From assembly GCF_000702445.1 (NCBI RefSeq), contig NZ_JNIF01000003.1:2728001-2792000 (forward strand): a stretch of 64,000 nt of DNA, read 5' to 3'. The notes below the pieces were generated by a model that was given only the letters and a program-made list of their open reading frames with translations, had not been told where the DNA came from and made no database searches. Source of the stretch: Bryobacter aggregatus MPL3. Its GTDB lineage: Bacteria; Acidobacteriota; Terriglobia; Bryobacterales; Bryobacteraceae. The number at the start of each line of letters is the position of its first letter. The stretch's first letter is position 1. Made by a program: the position numbers and the translations under genes. This document shows positions 63,081 to 64,000 of the stretch, one piece after another.

Positions 63081-64000
63081 ATGGAGCTTTGTGCGTATCG
63101 AGGACGGAAGGCGTATCGACTGGAGAATGATCAACTTCGTTTGACGGTGTTGGCCGAGGGCGGCCACATTGCCGAACTGCTACATCGATCGAGTGGGGTG
63201 AATCCGTTGTGGACGCCGCCCTGGCCGACGATCGAGCCTTCGGCCTATTCGCCGGAACAGCATCCCGAGTACGGCAGCGATGCGGAGTCGAAATTGCTAT
63301 CGGGCATCATGGGACACAATTGGTGCGTCGATTTGTTTGGCCCCCCGTCGAAGGAAGAGGCTGCTGCGGGCTATACGGTACATGGCGAAGCCTCTGTTGT
63401 TGCCTATGACAAGGACTTCAAGGCGCATCTCCCGTTATCGCAACTCGACGTGCAACGCCAGATCGCGCTCGAGGGCAACCGGGTTGCGATCGTCGAGACG
63501 GTCCGCAATCTGCTGCCCTTTGACCGTTCGATTGCCTGGCAGGAGCATGTGACGCTTGGGCCGCCCTTTGTCGAGCGCGGAGTCACCCGCCTGCATGCGC
63601 CCATTCTGCGCAGCGCAAAGCCGAATGGGGAAGAGTTCGAATGGCAGGATCGTGTGTATCCAACGGCGATGCGCAGTGCAGACTTCCATGCGCATCTGCT
63701 CACGGCTGGCGCAGTGGCGATTGAGAATCCGCGCTTGGGCCTGGAGCTTCGCTATGACTGGAATCTGCAGGATTTCCCGTGGCTGGGGATTTGGGAAGAG
63801 AATTGTGACCGGCAGTTTGCGCCTTGGAATGGTGAGACGCTCACCTGGGGCATCGAGTTTGGCGCGAGTCCGTTTCCCGAGTATCGCTTCCGCCGTGCGA
63901 CCCGCGGCCTGTTCTGGGGCGCGCCGACAGCAGTGTGGCTGCCTGCGCATGGAGTCCGGGAGATTCGCTATGGCTTGACGCTGCAGGAGACGGGCGCGTG
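63081..64000 (+). CDS. Aldose 1-epimerase/mutarotase-like protein, partial
   Basis: About 306 residues visible; runs off the right edge. Starts MELCAYRGRKAYRLEND and shows a mutarotase-like beta-supersandwich pattern: RLTVLAEGGHIAELLH, LLSGIMGHNWCVDLFGPP, AWQEHVTLGPPFVERG, and WEENCDRQFAPWN with GIEFGASPFPEYRFRR. The likely role is anomeric conversion or binding of a sugar; the catalytic residues cannot be placed with certainty. TATCCT lies 7 nt before the ATG and the ribosome site is weak. Confidence 0.75.
   Translation, partial: MELCAYRGRKAYRLENDQLRLTVLAEGGHIAELLHRSSGVNPLWTPPWPTIEPSAYSPEQHPEYGSDAESKLLSGIMGHNWCVDLFGPPSKEEAAAGYTVHGEASVVAYDKDFKAHLPLSQLDVQRQIALEGNRVAIVETVRNLLPFDRSIAWQEHVTLGPPFVERGVTRLHAPILRSAKPNGEEFEWQDRVYPTAMRSADFHAHLLTAGAVAIENPRLGLELRYDWNLQDFPWLGIWEENCDRQFAPWNGETLTWGIEFGASPFPEYRFRRATRGLFWGAPTAVWLPAHGVREIRYGLTLQETGA

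Overview
The window looks like chromosomal DNA of a soil Acidobacteriota member, most likely of the Bryobacter/Solibacter group. This is inferred from gene content, not from a search. The pointers are three very large Oar-like TonB-dependent receptors with an N-terminal carboxypeptidase-regulatory-like domain, a giant putative-Ig-repeat protein ending in a TIGR03437-type domain, a PSD1/DUF1501 pair, many Tat-like leaders on catabolic enzymes, and G+C-rich coding sequence throughout.

Layout. 1-14052 is mostly housekeeping: mltG (cut by the edge) and ruvX leftward; an AI-2E family transporter, a TIM-barrel isomerase and serS rightward with a strong terminator; a solitary TonB receptor; then the tight run recO-glyQ-glyS-ppdK. 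14053-15535 holds two small unknown genes and a probable transposase remnant. 15536-30999 is accessory: a secreted amidohydrolase, the 15-repeat Ig protein, an M2 zinc peptidase, a truncated secreted protein, an alpha/beta hydrolase, and a TonB receptor facing a membrane-anchored putative regulator. 30163-35821 is a leftward three-gene unit (TonB receptor, amidohydrolase, TlpA-like thioredoxin). 35867-43275 carries OsmC, a dienelactone-hydrolase-like protein, a secreted amidohydrolase, the PSD1-DUF1501 pair and an enolase-superfamily enzyme.

43347-46070 is a small decay island: a YefM/YoeB-type toxin-antitoxin pair, a broken copy and an intact copy of one membrane-protein gene, and a DUF5615 toxin-like gene next to an internally deleted DUF433-like antitoxin. 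46096-50472 is comEC-ytxH-P5C dehydrogenase (leftward). 50511-54963 has a KDPG/KDPGal-type aldolase, a D-galactonate-dehydratase-like enzyme, a sulfatase and an FRG-domain protein, followed by tRNA-Glu(CTC). 55096-56926 has small genes of unknown or poorly known role. 57008-62484 is the purine operon purQ-purL-purF with an aminotransferase. A secreted unknown and an edge-cut mutarotase-like gene close the window.

How it fits together: the receptors, secreted hydrolases, sulfatase, sugar-acid enzymes and TlpA-like redox protein suggest a life on complex plant or microbial polymers, with uptake across the outer membrane and much early catabolism outside the cytoplasm. At the regulatory level two things recur. 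A TAGAAT-like -10 hexamer sits 6-7 nt before several start codons that lack a Shine-Dalgarno (leaderless-type starts). Convergent genes are packed so tightly that stop codons interlock. No CRISPR array, prophage or intact insertion sequence was seen.
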